Below, piece by piece: positions 1-9,176 of a DNA stretch of 60,468 nucleotides (position 1 is its first letter; the number at the start of each line of letters is the position of its first letter). The position numbers and the translations under genes were made by a program. The notes under the pieces are model-generated. The model saw only the letters and a list, made by a program, of their open reading frames with translations, made no database searches and was not told the DNA's origin. The DNA is taken from NCBI GenBank assembly GCA_035686365.1, contig DASRZM010000048.1, positions 1-60,468 on the forward strand. Reading direction: 5' to 3'. Source of the DNA: DASRZM01 sp035686365 (GTDB lineage: Bacteria; Pseudomonadota; Gammaproteobacteria; Xanthomonadales; Xanthomonadaceae).

Positions 1-90
1 CCGGTAGCGCTTGCCGGGACGTTGGCGACATGGATGTCGCCAAAGAGCCCCCATGGACGGGTTCACGGCGATCCCGGCAAGCGCTACCGG
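1..90. repeat. Nested palindromic repeat with CATGGATG core, copy 1
   Basis: Positions 1-19 and 72-90 form a perfect 19-bp inverted repeat (left arm CCGGTAGCGCTTGCCGGGA). Inside it, 22-31 and 34-43 form a 10-bp hairpin around a GG loop, giving the core CATGGATG, and a second CCCCCATGGACGGG segment follows at about 50-63. A close relative lies at 13529-13607. The element may begin before the window. Confidence 0.8.
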
Positions 91-177
91 ACCCCGGCAC
101 GCCCTACGAAGACGCAATCCTCATAGGGAAGATCTGATCCGGTCCGTCCTATACCCTTCGACAGGTTCAGGACAGAC

Positions 178-304
178 TTCGACTCCGCTTCGCTGCGCGC
201 AGGACGAACGGTGAGGGGGCTCGACTCCGCTTCGCTGCGCTCGGGTCAATCCGTGACGGGGCTTCGACTCCGCTTCGCGACGCTCGGCTCGAACGGCCGC
301 GGGG
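178..304. repeat. Three tandem copies of a ~42-bp repeat
   Basis: Three consecutive units begin at about 178, 220 and 262, each opening with (C/T)TCGACTCCGCTTCGC and ending in a run of G. The unit just upstream (about 153-177) carries CCCTTCGACAGGTTCAGGAC, a short repeat type seen widely in xanthomonad intergenic DNA. The array ends about 25 bp before map. I see no gene in 91-329. Confidence 0.7.
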
Positions 305-329
305 CGGCTGCTGGCATAATGCTTCTCCT

Positions 330-1106
330 ATGCCTGTGACCATCAAGACACCCGAGCAGATCGAGAAGATGCGCGAGGCCGGCCGCCTCGTGTCTTCGGT
401 GCTGGACATGATCGGCGAGCACGTGAAGCCCGGCGTCAGCACCGACGAACTCGACCGCATCTGCCACCAGTACATCGTCGGGGAGCTCGATGCGGTGCCG
501 GCCAACCTGGGCTACCGCGGATTTCCGAAGACCATCTGCACCTCGGTCAACAACGTGATCTGCCACGGTATCCCGAGCCCGTCCAAGGTGCTCCGGGAGG
601 GCGACATCCTGAATATCGACGTCACCGTCATCAAGAACGGCTGGCACGGCGACCACAGCCGCATGTTCTTCGTCGGCGAGCCCTCGGTGCTGGCCCGGCG
701 GCTGGTGGAGGTCACCCGCGAGGCGATGTGGCGGGGCATCCGCGCCGTGAAGCCCGGCGCCACGCTGGGAGACATCGGCCACGCCATCCAGCAGTACGCG
801 GAGTCGGAGCGTTTCTCCGTGGTGCGCGAGTACTGCGGGCACGGCATCGGTCAGGTCTACCACGAGGAACCGCAGGTGCTGCACTACGGGCAGCCGGGCA
901 GCGGCTTGCGCCTGGAGCCGGGGATGAGCTTCACCGTCGAGCCGATGATCAATGCCGGCAAGCGCCACACGCGGCTGCTGCCCGACGGCTGGACCGTCGT
1001 CACCAAGGACCGCTCGCTGTCGGCGCAATGGGAGCACACCGTCACCGTCACCGACGAGGGCGTGGAGGTGCTCACCCGCACGCCCGGAGACGACAATACG
1101 CCGTGA
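330..1106 (+). CDS. map: Methionine aminopeptidase, type I
   Basis: Removes the initiator methionine from nascent cytosolic proteins; a dinuclear-metal M24A peptidase. The 258-residue length is normal for bacterial MetAP. The five expected metal ligands are visible: Asp in NIDVTV (about residue 97), Asp in GDHSRMF (about 108), His in GHGIG (about 171), Glu in TVEPM (about 204) and Glu in WEHTVTVT (about 235). The start ATG follows a CATAAT sequence at 315-320 that could be a -10 box. The stop codon overlaps the GTG start of glnD by four bases, so the two genes are probably translationally coupled. In xanthomonads map commonly precedes glnD. Confidence 0.97.
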   Translation: MPVTIKTPEQIEKMREAGRLVSSVLDMIGEHVKPGVSTDELDRICHQYIVGELDAVPANLGYRGFPKTICTSVNNVICHGIPSPSKVLREGDILNIDVTVIKNGWHGDHSRMFFVGEPSVLARRLVEVTREAMWRGIRAVKPGATLGDIGHAIQQYAESERFSVVREYCGHGIGQVYHEEPQVLHYGQPGSGLRLEPGMSFTVEPMINAGKRHTRLLPDGWTVVTKDRSLSAQWEHTVTVTDEGVEVLTRTPGDDNTP

Positions 1107-3736
1107 GCACGCTCGCGCCCGTGCCGGGTCTGCCCGATGTCGCCGCAAACGCGGCGCAGTGGCGTACGGCGGTGCGGAGCATGCTGGCCGGGGCCGCCGG
1201 TCAGGACTGCGAGCAGGCATCGCGTGAGCGCGACATCGATGAACTGCTGCACGAGCGGGCCGCCCGCGTGGACGGCGTCGTGCGCAGCGCCTGGGAGCGC
1301 TGCCTGGGCAGCGCGAGCGCCGCCACCCTGGTGGCTACCGGCGGCTACGGTCGGCGGGAGCTGTTTCCGCACTCGGATGTCGACCTGCTGATCCTGGCCG
1401 AGGCCGGAGCGCAGGAGCACGAGAAGGGCGCGATCGCCGAGTTCATCGCGCTGCTGTGGGACGCGGGACTGGATCCGGGCACCGCGGTCCGCTCGATCGC
1501 CCAGTGCATCACCCTGGCCGCAGACGACATCACGGTGGCCACGGCGCTGACCGAGTCGCGTCACCTGGCCGGCAGACGCGGGGCCTACGACGAGCTGGTG
1601 CAGGCTTCGATTGCGCCGGACTTGTGGCCGCCGAAAGCGTATCTGGATGCCAAGCGCGGCGAACAGCTGCAGCGCCATCGCCGCTACAACGACACGGCCT
1701 ACAACCTGGAGCCCAACCTCAAGGACGGCCCCGGCGGCCTGCGCGACGTGCATACGCTGATCTGGATCGGGATGCGCGTGCACGGCGCCCGATCGCTGCA
1801 GGCCCTGGCGGAACTGGGGGCGATCGGGGCCGACGAACTCGCTACCCTCGAGCGTGAGCGCCGGGCCCTCTCACGCCTGCGTTTCGGCCTGCACTGCGTG
1901 GCCGGGCGCCGGGAAGAGCGCCTGTTGTTCGACTACCAGACCGCATTGGCGCAGTACCTGGGGCACGACGACGGCGACGGCAATCTCGCGGTCGAGCGCA
2001 TGATGCAGGGGTTCTTCCGCAGCGCCGCGATGGTGCTGCGGCTCAATGCGCGGCTGCTGCAGCGGTTCGAAGAAAACCTGGGCGGCGATGCCGAGGTGGT
2101 CGCGATCGACGCCGGGTTCGAAATGCGCGGCGACTACCTGGCACTGCGGGATCGTGGTGCGTTCGAACGCGAACCGCTGTCGATGCTGCGGCTGTTCACG
2201 GTATGGCAGGCGCATCCCGGGGCCCGCGGCCTGCATTCGTCGACCGCGCGCGCGCTGGGCGAGGCGCTGGACCGGATCGACGACGCGCTGCGGGCAGACG
2301 AACGGGCGCACGAGCTGTTCATGGCCATCCTCCGCGGGGAGCGCGCCGTCGAGACCCTGGCGCGCATGGCCGGACTGGGCGTGCTCGGACGGTACCTGCC
2401 CGAGTTCGGCGGTGTCTCCGGCCGCATGCAATACGACCTGTTCCACGTCTATACCGTGGACCAGCACACGCTCACGGTACTGCGCAACATCGCCAGCTTC
2501 GAGCACCCGCAGTCGCAGGACCGGTTCGCCCTGGCACACGAGATCTGGCCACGTCTTCGCAAACCCGAACTGCTGCTGCTGGCGGCCCTGTTCCACGACA
2601 TCGCCAAGGGGCGCGGCGGCGATCACTCCGAGCTGGGCGCCGCCGACGCGCGTGCGTTCTGCTCCACGCACGGCCTGTCCGGCGCCGACACCGATCTGGT
2701 CTGCTGGCTGGTCCGGCACCACCTGGCGATGAGCGTGACCGCGCAGCGCCAGGACATCTCCGATCCGGAAGTGGTCCAGCACTTCGCCGAGCTGGTGGGA
2801 GAGCGCGAGCGGCTCGACTACCTGTACCTGCTGACCGTGGCCGACATCGCCGGCACCAGCCCCAAGCTGTGGAACGCGTGGAAGGACCGGTTGCTGGCCG
2901 ACCTGTACACCTCCACCCGCTTCGTGCTTCGCCAGGGGCTGGAGGTGCGCGCCTATGCTGACGAGCGCATCGCCGAAACCGCCGCCAATGCGCGGGCGCT
3001 GCTGCGCGAGGCTGGACTTCAGGACGCGCAGGTGGACGCGTTGTGGGCCGAGTTCCCCGCGGAGAGCTTCCTGCGCTATCGCGCCGAGCAAGTGGCGTGG
3101 CAGACCCGGGGCATCGCCGGTCACGGCACCCGTGATCGGCCGCTGGTGCTGGCGCGTCCGCATGCGCGGCCCGGCGCGCTGGAGGTTTTCGTCTATTCGC
3201 CCGATCGCGACGGCCTGTTCGCGACGGTGGCCGCCACACTGGACCGGCTGGGATTGAGCGTGGTGGAGGCTCGCGTGGTCAGCTCGCGCCAGGGCATGAG
3301 CATGGACACCTTCCAGGTGCTCGACGCAGGCACCGAGTTCGTGGCGCCGGAACGGCGTGCGGCCACGGTGACCAGGGCGCTCGAGCAGGTGCTGTCGGTG
3401 ACCCCGTACCGGGCCGAGCCGGTGCAGCGCGCGGTACCGCGCCAGCTGCAGCACTTCCGCGTGCCGGCGCGCATCGAATTCGATCCCGAGCCGGTTCCCG
3501 GGCGCACCGAGATGACCGTGATCTGCGCCGATCGCCCCGGGCTGCTGGCGCGGCTGGCCGCAGTACTGCGCGCGCACCAGGTGCGCGTGCACGATGCGCG
3601 AATCGCCACTTTCGGCGAACGCGTCGAGGATTTCTTCCTGCTGAGCGACGCCCACAATCGCGCGCTGACGGACGAAACGCGGGACAGCCTGCGCGCGGCG
3701 CTGGTTGAATGCATCGAGGCCGCCTATCGGCGCTGA
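1103..3736 (+). CDS. glnD: Bifunctional PII uridylyltransferase/uridylyl-removing enzyme
   Basis: Senses glutamine and controls nitrogen metabolism by uridylylating or deuridylylating PII (GlnB/GlnK). The frame is open from 728, but the GTG at 1103 gives the expected 877 residues and a GTGA overlap with map; the longer frame would add residues antisense to no known domain and overlap most of map. Domains in order: nucleotidyltransferase with GGYGRRELFPHSDVDLL (about residues 80-96), the GlnD linker, an HD hydrolase domain with LFHDIAKGRGGDHS (about 496), and two ACT domains starting near residues 695 and 803. All catalytic motifs look intact. dapD follows after a short hairpin-bearing gap. 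Confidence 0.96.
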   Translation: MSTLAPVPGLPDVAANAAQWRTAVRSMLAGAAGQDCEQASRERDIDELLHERAARVDGVVRSAWERCLGSASAATLVATGGYGRRELFPHSDVDLLILAEAGAQEHEKGAIAEFIALLWDAGLDPGTAVRSIAQCITLAADDITVATALTESRHLAGRRGAYDELVQASIAPDLWPPKAYLDAKRGEQLQRHRRYNDTAYNLEPNLKDGPGGLRDVHTLIWIGMRVHGARSLQALAELGAIGADELATLERERRALSRLRFGLHCVAGRREERLLFDYQTALAQYLGHDDGDGNLAVERMMQGFFRSAAMVLRLNARLLQRFEENLGGDAEVVAIDAGFEMRGDYLALRDRGAFEREPLSMLRLFTVWQAHPGARGLHSSTARALGEALDRIDDALRADERAHELFMAILRGERAVETLARMAGLGVLGRYLPEFGGVSGRMQYDLFHVYTVDQHTLTVLRNIASFEHPQSQDRFALAHEIWPRLRKPELLLLAALFHDIAKGRGGDHSELGAADARAFCSTHGLSGADTDLVCWLVRHHLAMSVTAQRQDISDPEVVQHFAELVGERERLDYLYLLTVADIAGTSPKLWNAWKDRLLADLYTSTRFVLRQGLEVRAYADERIAETAANARALLREAGLQDAQVDALWAEFPAESFLRYRAEQVAWQTRGIAGHGTRDRPLVLARPHARPGALEVFVYSPDRDGLFATVAATLDRLGLSVVEARVVSSRQGMSMDTFQVLDAGTEFVAPERRAATVTRALEQVLSVTPYRAEPVQRAVPRQLQHFRVPARIEFDPEPVPGRTEMTVICADRPGLLARLAAVLRAHQVRVHDARIATFGERVEDFFLLSDAHNRALTDETRDSLRAALVECIEAAYRR

Positions 3737-3756
3737 GTGCCGGACTCGGCGTGTCT

Positions 3757-3781
3757 GATCAAGTCCAGGATGGACTTGATC
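3757..3781. repeat. 11-bp-stem hairpin, shared with 43198-43222
   Basis: Arms GATCAAGTCCA (3757-3767) and TGGACTTGATC (3771-3781) are perfect complements around a GGA loop. The same 25 bases, followed by a similar (G/A)GACCTT tail, recur at 43198. There is no T run, so it is not a classical terminator, although it lies between glnD and dapD. Confidence 0.8.
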
Positions 3782-3807
3782 GGACCTTTCGAGGGCAAGG
3801 AGATCGG

Positions 3808-4644
3808 ATGGATTCGCGGTTGCAGCAGGTACGTGAGCACATCGAGTCGGCGTGGGAGCGGCGCGGCGAACTTTCGCCCGAGCGCGTGGATGCGGCCACG
3901 CGCCAGGCGGTGGACGAAGCGCTCACCGGGCTGGAACAGGGCGTGCTGCGGGTCGCCGAACCCGGCGACGGGTGCTGGACCGTGAACCAGTGGCTCAAGA
4001 TGGCGGTGCTGCTGTCCTTCCGCATCACCGCCAACGCCCTGATCCCGGCGCAGCCGGCGCCATACTGGGACAAGGTGCCGGCGCGGTTCACCGGCTTCGA
4101 TGGCGGCGACTTCTCACGGCTGGGTGCGCGCGTGGTCCCCGGCGCCGTCGTGCGTCGCGGTGCGCACCTGGGGCGCGACGTGGTGCTGATGCCGGCCTTC
4201 GTCAATATCGGCGCCCACGTCGGTGCCGGTACGATGATCGACACCTGGGCCACGGTGGGCTCCTGCGCGCAGGTCGGACGCAACTGCCACGTTTCCGGCG
4301 GCGCCGGGATCGGCGGCGTGCTCGAGCCGCTGCAGGCCGCGCCGACCATCGTCGAGGACGATTGCTTCATCGGCGCGCGCTCGGAGGTGGTGGAGGGCGT
4401 GATCGTCGAACGCGGCAGCGTCATCGGCATGGGCGTGTTCATCGGCCAGTCCACGCGGATCTACGAACGCGGGAGCGGACGCATCCATTCCGGTCGTGTG
4501 CCCGCCGGCAGCGTGGTGGTGGCAGGCAGCCTGCCGGCCGCCGACGGAAGCCACAGCCTGTACGCTGCGGTGATCGTCAAGCGCGTCGACGAGAAGACGC
4601 GGGCGAAAACGTCCGTGAATGAACTGCTGCGCTCGTCGGAGTGA
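3808..4644 (+). CDS. dapD: 2,3,4,5-tetrahydropyridine-2,6-dicarboxylate N-succinyltransferase
   Basis: Succinyl-CoA-dependent step of the succinylase branch of diaminopimelate/lysine synthesis; it supplies DAP for peptidoglycan. An upstream in-frame start exists at 3709, inside glnD, but ATG 3808 has a strong AAGGAGAT ribosome site at 3797-3804 and gives the family's usual size (278 residues). The C-terminal two thirds is a left-handed beta-helix of hexapeptide repeats (VNIGAHVGAGTMIDTWATVGSCAQVG, the signature stretch, begins near residue 132). It is followed closely by yffB and then dapE, the next succinylase-branch gene present here, consistent with an operon. Confidence 0.96.
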   Translation: MDSRLQQVREHIESAWERRGELSPERVDAATRQAVDEALTGLEQGVLRVAEPGDGCWTVNQWLKMAVLLSFRITANALIPAQPAPYWDKVPARFTGFDGGDFSRLGARVVPGAVVRRGAHLGRDVVLMPAFVNIGAHVGAGTMIDTWATVGSCAQVGRNCHVSGGAGIGGVLEPLQAAPTIVEDDCFIGARSEVVEGVIVERGSVIGMGVFIGQSTRIYERGSGRIHSGRVPAGSVVVAGSLPAADGSHSLYAAVIVKRVDEKTRAKTSVNELLRSSE

Positions 4645-4648
4645 GACG

Positions 4649-5002
4649 ATGATCCAGGTCTATGGGCTGAACAGGTGCGACAGTTGCCGCAAAGCGCGCA
4701 ACTGGCTCGAACGGTTCGGCATCGACTACCGGTTCGTCGACTACCGCGACCAGCGCGTGCCGCCCGAAACCCTGCAGCAGTGGGCCGAGTGCCTGGGGGG
4801 GTTCGACGTACTGATCAATCGCCAGAGCACGGCCTGGCGCAAGCTGCCGTCGGCGCGGCGCCACCCGGACACGCCACCTGAATGGCTGCTGCTGCTGAAG
4901 GAGCATCCGCAGCTGATCAAGCGTCCGATCGTGGTCGATGCCGACGGGCAGGTCTCGGTCGGCTTCAGCGATGCGCTGTTCAAGCGCCGGTTCCCGCGAT
5001 GA
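4649..5002 (+). CDS. ArsC/Spx-family thioredoxin-fold protein (YffB-like)
   Basis: A 117-residue ArsC-like reductase-fold protein of unproven role. The N-terminal CDSCRKARNWL carries the single-cysteine/CxxC-type motif of the family, and LIKRPIVVDADG near residue 90 is the conserved cis-Pro region (KRP). The start at 4649 is chosen because it matches the family N terminus (MIQVYGLNRCDSC); the open frame reaches back into dapD. Its stop overlaps the dapE start (ATGA at 4999-5002). In Enterobacteria yffB also neighbours dapE, which supports orthology. True arsenate reductase activity is unlikely without an ars context. Confidence 0.88.
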   Translation: MIQVYGLNRCDSCRKARNWLERFGIDYRFVDYRDQRVPPETLQQWAECLGGFDVLINRQSTAWRKLPSARRHPDTPPEWLLLLKEHPQLIKRPIVVDADGQVSVGFSDALFKRRFPR

Positions 5003-6132
5003 GCGAAGTGCTCGGGCTCGCCTGCGAGCTGGTGCGCCGACGCTCGCTGACCCCGGACGATGCCGGCTGCCAGGAGCTGGTCGCCCGGCGTCTGGCCGCC
5101 GCCGGGTTCTCGATCGAACGGCTGCGCCATGGACGGGTCGACAACCTGCTGGCGCTGCACGGACAAGGCTCGCCGTGCCTGCTGCTGCTCGGCCACACCG
5201 ACGTGGTCCCGACCGGACCGGAGCAGGACTGGAGTACGCCGCCGTTCGAGCCGGTGGTCCGTGACGGCGTACTGCACGGACGCGGCGCCGCGGACATGAA
5301 GGGCTCGGTGGCCGCCTTCGTCGTGGCTGCCGAACGCTTCGTGGCCGAACACCCGCGCCATCCGGGCACGCTGGCCATCCTGCTCACCTCCGACGAGGAG
5401 GGCGATGCCGTCGACGGCGTGCGTCGTGTCGCCGCACAGCGACTGCGCGGCGGCGCGCCGCGCATCGACTGGTGCCTGGTGGGCGAACCCAGCTCCCGCC
5501 ACGAGCTCGGCGATGTCGTACGCATCGGTCGCCGCGGATCGCTGACCGGGACGGCGGAGGTCCACGGCGTCCAGGGCCACGTCGCCTATCCCGAACGGGC
5601 GCGCAACCCGATCCACGCGGTGCTGCCGGCGCTGGTCGAGCTCGCCGCGCGGGTCTGGGATCCGGAGCCGTTCCCCGACTTTCCCGGGACCGGTTTCCAG
5701 ATCGCCGGGTTCCAGGCCGGAACCGGAGCCAGCAACGTGATCCCGGGCAGCGCAAGGCTGCAGTTCAACCTGCGGTACTCGCCGCGCTGGGACGCGCAGG
5801 CGCTGATCGCCGAGATCGAAGCCTGTTTCGCGCGCCACGGCGCCGAGGTCACGATCCACTGGGATCGCTCTGGCGAGCCCTTCCACACTGCGCAGGGGCC
5901 GTTGCGGGCCGCGGTGCGCGAGGCGATCGGCCGCCACTGCGGACGGATTCCCGAGGAAGACACCGGCGGCGGGACCTCCGATGGCCGCTTCCTCGCCCCA
6001 CTCGGCGCCGAGGTGGTCGAGCTGGGTCCGGTCAATGCCAGCATCCACAAGGTCGACGAGCAGGTACGGGTGGACGAACTGGACCGGCTCGTCGCGCTCT
6101 ACTCGGCGATCGTCGAACGGCTGCTGGGCTGA
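4999..6132 (+). CDS. dapE: Succinyl-diaminopimelate desuccinylase
   Basis: Hydrolyses N-succinyl-L,L-DAP to L,L-DAP and succinate; M20 family, two zinc ions. The open frame starts at 4882, but ATG 4999 overlaps the yffB stop by four bases and gives 377 residues, the normal size. Visible motifs: GHTDVVPTGP with the first zinc His and catalytic Asp (about residues 68-70), GRGAADMKGS, TSDEEGDA with the catalytic Glu pair (about 132-136), and TGGGTSDGRF near residue 320. With dapD and yffB it forms a lysine/DAP transcription unit. Confidence 0.96.
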   Translation: MSEVLGLACELVRRRSLTPDDAGCQELVARRLAAAGFSIERLRHGRVDNLLALHGQGSPCLLLLGHTDVVPTGPEQDWSTPPFEPVVRDGVLHGRGAADMKGSVAAFVVAAERFVAEHPRHPGTLAILLTSDEEGDAVDGVRRVAAQRLRGGAPRIDWCLVGEPSSRHELGDVVRIGRRGSLTGTAEVHGVQGHVAYPERARNPIHAVLPALVELAARVWDPEPFPDFPGTGFQIAGFQAGTGASNVIPGSARLQFNLRYSPRWDAQALIAEIEACFARHGAEVTIHWDRSGEPFHTAQGPLRAAVREAIGRHCGRIPEEDTGGGTSDGRFLAPLGAEVVELGPVNASIHKVDEQVRVDELDRLVALYSAIVERLLG

Positions 6133-6145
6133 GCGTGTGCCCGGA

Positions 6146-6589
6146 TCAGGCCGCGGCGGTGCGTCCGGCGGCCTCGGCGGCCTGGGCGCGTGCATGGGCG
6201 GCGTAGGTGCCCTTCAGATCGCCCAGGAACCCCAGCACTTCGCGGTGCAGCGCCTGCTGCAGCGGGCGCGGCGAGTCCTGGGTCTCGTGGAAGGTCACCG
6301 CCAGCCACAGCGCGATGCCGGGCAATTTCAGCTGCGGCACCGTCGAGCGGGCGCGCTCGAACGCCAGCGCCGTGGCATTGCCCCAGGGCTGGTAGCGGTC
6401 GGTTTCGGTGCTCCCGTACAGGTGCGGCAGCAGCTGCTGCGAGGCCGCCTCGATCTCCGACAGGGTCAGCTTGGCCAGGGCGCGCTTGGCGCTGTGGGGC
6501 AGGGCGGCGATCGTGCGCTTGAGCTCGCGCGCCTGCCGGGTCAGGGTCAGGTAGCGCCACAGGGCCAGGACGTTGATCAGGACTTTCAC
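6146..6589 (-). CDS. Conserved hypothetical protein
   Basis: A 147-residue protein without a domain I recognise. It is soluble and mostly helical, with an N-terminal hydrophobic-basic segment (MKVLINVLALWRYLTL), an acidic/polar centre and an Ala-rich C terminus (HARAQAAEAAGRTAAA). It is convergent with dapE (13-bp gap). The gap to the next minus-strand gene (6590-6827) holds nothing I can identify. It has sensible codon use for the genome, so a real gene is likely. Confidence 0.7.
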   Translation of the reverse strand: MKVLINVLALWRYLTLTRQARELKRTIAALPHSAKRALAKLTLSEIEAASQQLLPHLYGSTETDRYQPWGNATALAFERARSTVPQLKLPGIALWLAVTFHETQDSPRPLQQALHREVLGFLGDLKGTYAAHARAQAAEAAGRTAAA

Positions 6590-6827
6590 GGTTCGGGCCT
6601 CGCGCCGGATGGATTCGCCCGGACCGACCGCCGACCCGCATCCGGGCTGACGTGGAACGTCACTTCACGACGCAAACGTCTGCAAGTGACCATTACGGGC
6701 AGGAAAGCGCAGTCTGCCGCAGGCAGCGGTCGAACGCCAGTCCCCCATAGCAGGCTGCAAGCGAGGCGATCCGGGCCTGGACGGTCCGGGCCCCCCGGCA
6801 TCCGGAACCGGACCAGCCCCGGGCGCG

Positions 6828-9173
6828 TCAGGGGGCCGTGAGCGTGAGCGTGTAACGCGGCGGCCCGGGCAGGAACGATGTCGGTGTGCCCTGGACCCAG
6901 GCTGCGTGGCCGGCGCCATGGAAGGGCGACAGCGGATGCCCGCTCTGGCCCCCGGGCATGTGCAGCAGCCCATCGGCCTCGCGGCCCGGCGCGACCACGA
7001 AACGTTCCGAGGCGCCAAAGCCCGGCGACTGGACCCGCGGCATGTTCGCATCGCCCGGAAGCGGCTCGCGCGGCATGTCCAGTGCCGCCGACAGCCAGGC
7101 CGGGAGCGCGGCGCTGAGCGGATGGGCGATCGCGGCGGTGTTGCGCTCTCCCCAGGTGCGCGCGGCCAGTCCGCCCGGTTGCGCGCCCAGGTCATCGACG
7201 ACCCGGCGGGCGGCAGTGAGCAGGACCGTGTCCCAGTCGGCGGCATCGGCCGGGAGCAGCGCCGCCGGTCGCTGCTGCACGATGGCCCAGACCGGGCCCT
7301 CGGCCTGCGGCAGCCGCGGCAGTGCGCCCTCGGGCAGGGCCTCGCGCGCGCCGGCGGCCAGCGCATCCAGGACCACTTCATGGACGTACAGGCGAAACGC
7401 GCGCACCAGACGGTAGTCGATCGATCCGTGGGCGGCCCGCCCGGAGAAGCGTCGTGTCAGTGCCTCGAGCTCGGCCAGCGCCGGATCCGGTCCGGCGTTC
7501 CGGAGCGTGCGCCGCAGCAGCCGCCACCAGCGCTCCAGCAGCAGCGCACGGTCGTCCAGCTGGATCGCCAGCAGCGCGGGCTCGTCGAAGTGCGTGGCCG
7601 CAAACAGCGCGTCGCGGATCTGCCGGGAGCGGGCACCCAGGTCGTAGCCACCGTCGCCGATCTGCGCCAGCGCCTGGCCCTGCACCACGCGCGAGTTGGC
7701 CGTCCACAGCCGTCCGTGTACCGGGTCGAGCAGCCGCGGTGCCGATTCGGGGTCGATCCAACCGTCCCAGTCGCAGCCGGCCATCGGATCCAGCGGCTGC
7801 ATCGGGTCGCAGCCGCCGACCCGGCGCGGAATACGGCCGGCCAGCGTCCAGCCGATGCGACCGCCGGTGTCTCCCACCACCAGGTTCTGCGCCGGCATGC
7901 CGGCCCGGTTGGCCACGGCCAGCGCCTGCTCCAGGGTGCGTGCCGATTGCAGTTCGGCCAGGGCGAAGTTGGCGCCACCGGGCCGGTGCGGCGTCCACGC
8001 CAGCGCCAGCGCGCTGCCGTCCTCGAGTTCGTGCAGGATCGGGCCCCAGCGGGTTTCGCGTACCGTCTGGATCCGGTCGTGGCTGCCGGCGACCTCGATG
8101 CGTTCGGCGTGCTCGAGCACTGCCTGTTCGCCATCGACGGTGAGATAGTGCGATCGCGCCGGGTCTGCGTAATGCACCCGCACGAAGTCGTGCCAGTCGC
8201 CGTAGCTGTTGGTGTAGCCCCAGGCGACGTGGCCGTTGCTGCCCGCCACGACGCCCGGGGTGCCCGGCAGCGACACGCCGCTGACGTCGACCGGCCCGGC
8301 CGGGCCCGGGTAGCGCAGGCGAAGCCGGAACCAGATGTTGGGTACGCGCAGGCCCAGATGCATGTCGTTGGCGACCAGCGCGCGGCCGTCGGCCGTCAGG
8401 TCGCCGGCGACCGCGAAGTTGTTGCTGCCGACCACCGGCGACTCGACCAGGCGCAGCATGCGAGCACCCTCCCGCGGTGTCACAACCCTCGCCGGCAGCG
8501 GCGGCAGCGCGATCGGGTCGCCGAACAGCGGTGCATCCCATTCGGTGCCCGCCGGCACCAGCAGCGCGTAGAGTTCCGGCGCCAGCGCCTGGCGCATGCG
8601 CCACAGCGAGAATTCGCGCGCGTTGGTCTCGTCCTGCAGGTCGATGAACATCGCATACAGGACCAGCGCCGAATCCTCCGGCGCCCACGGCGACGGTGCC
8701 CGCCCCAGCAGCAGGTACGGCCAGGGGCGGACCGCCAGCGCCGCCAGTCCGGCGTTGACGCCCTCGGCGTAGGCGGCGAGCAGCGCGCGTCGCCCGTCAG
8801 GCTCGGACGCAATCAGCGTGCGCCCGCGTGCGCGCAGGCGGTGCACGCGCCGCTCGCTGTCCAGCGCCAGCGCCGGCTCGCCGAACAGCGCGGCCAGCTC
8901 GCCGGCCGCGGCGCGCCGCATCAGGTCCATCTCGAAGTAGCGCTCCTGGGCGTGCACGAAACCCAGCGCGCGGACCGCGTCCGCCTCGCTGCCGGCCACG
9001 ACGGTGACCGCACCGACCGCGTCGCGCTGCACCTGGACCGCCGCCGCCAGCCCCGCCAGCGGGCGCTCGCCCTGGAGTTCGGCCAGGCTGCCACGCAGCA
9101 GCAGCCACACCGTCAGGGCGGTCACGGCGGCCAGTGCCACCGCGGCCACCAGCAGGCGCCTCAGCCAGCGCAC
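6828..9173 (-). CDS. Penicillin acylase family (S45) Ntn-hydrolase
   Basis: Probably cleaves amide bonds of acylated substrates (acyl-homoserine lactones, beta-lactams or similar); the true substrate cannot be read from sequence. The 781-residue precursor has an N-terminal signal/anchor (RRLLVAAVALAAVTALTVWLLL), an alpha chain with GFVHAQERYFEMDLMRRAAAGELAALFG, and a spacer ending at VVGSNNFAVAG, where the Ser (about residue 240) is the autocatalytic nucleophile at the new beta-chain N terminus. ANDMHLGLRVPNIWFRL and GYTNSYGDWHDF are also typical of the family. It lies 3 bp after parC on the same strand, so it may be co-transcribed with parC. Confidence 0.93.
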   Translation of the reverse strand: MRWLRRLLVAAVALAAVTALTVWLLLRGSLAELQGERPLAGLAAAVQVQRDAVGAVTVVAGSEADAVRALGFVHAQERYFEMDLMRRAAAGELAALFGEPALALDSERRVHRLRARGRTLIASEPDGRRALLAAYAEGVNAGLAALAVRPWPYLLLGRAPSPWAPEDSALVLYAMFIDLQDETNAREFSLWRMRQALAPELYALLVPAGTEWDAPLFGDPIALPPLPARVVTPREGARMLRLVESPVVGSNNFAVAGDLTADGRALVANDMHLGLRVPNIWFRLRLRYPGPAGPVDVSGVSLPGTPGVVAGSNGHVAWGYTNSYGDWHDFVRVHYADPARSHYLTVDGEQAVLEHAERIEVAGSHDRIQTVRETRWGPILHELEDGSALALAWTPHRPGGANFALAELQSARTLEQALAVANRAGMPAQNLVVGDTGGRIGWTLAGRIPRRVGGCDPMQPLDPMAGCDWDGWIDPESAPRLLDPVHGRLWTANSRVVQGQALAQIGDGGYDLGARSRQIRDALFAATHFDEPALLAIQLDDRALLLERWWRLLRRTLRNAGPDPALAELEALTRRFSGRAAHGSIDYRLVRAFRLYVHEVVLDALAAGAREALPEGALPRLPQAEGPVWAIVQQRPAALLPADAADWDTVLLTAARRVVDDLGAQPGGLAARTWGERNTAAIAHPLSAALPAWLSAALDMPREPLPGDANMPRVQSPGFGASERFVVAPGREADGLLHMPGGQSGHPLSPFHGAGHAAWVQGTPTSFLPGPPRYTLTLTAP

Positions 9174-9176
9174 CGC

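Noticed and set aside
728..1102. N-terminal extension of glnD to 728
   Set aside because: It overlaps map almost entirely and encodes arginine-rich non-domain sequence; the GTG at 1103 restores the normal GlnD size and a four-base overlap.
3757..3781. Rho-independent terminator after glnD
   Set aside because: The stem is good but no U-run follows, and the same hairpin is found in front of tesB, so it is treated as a repeat.
4649..5002. Arsenate reductase arsC
   Set aside because: The position between dapD and dapE and the lack of other ars genes fit the YffB subgroup.
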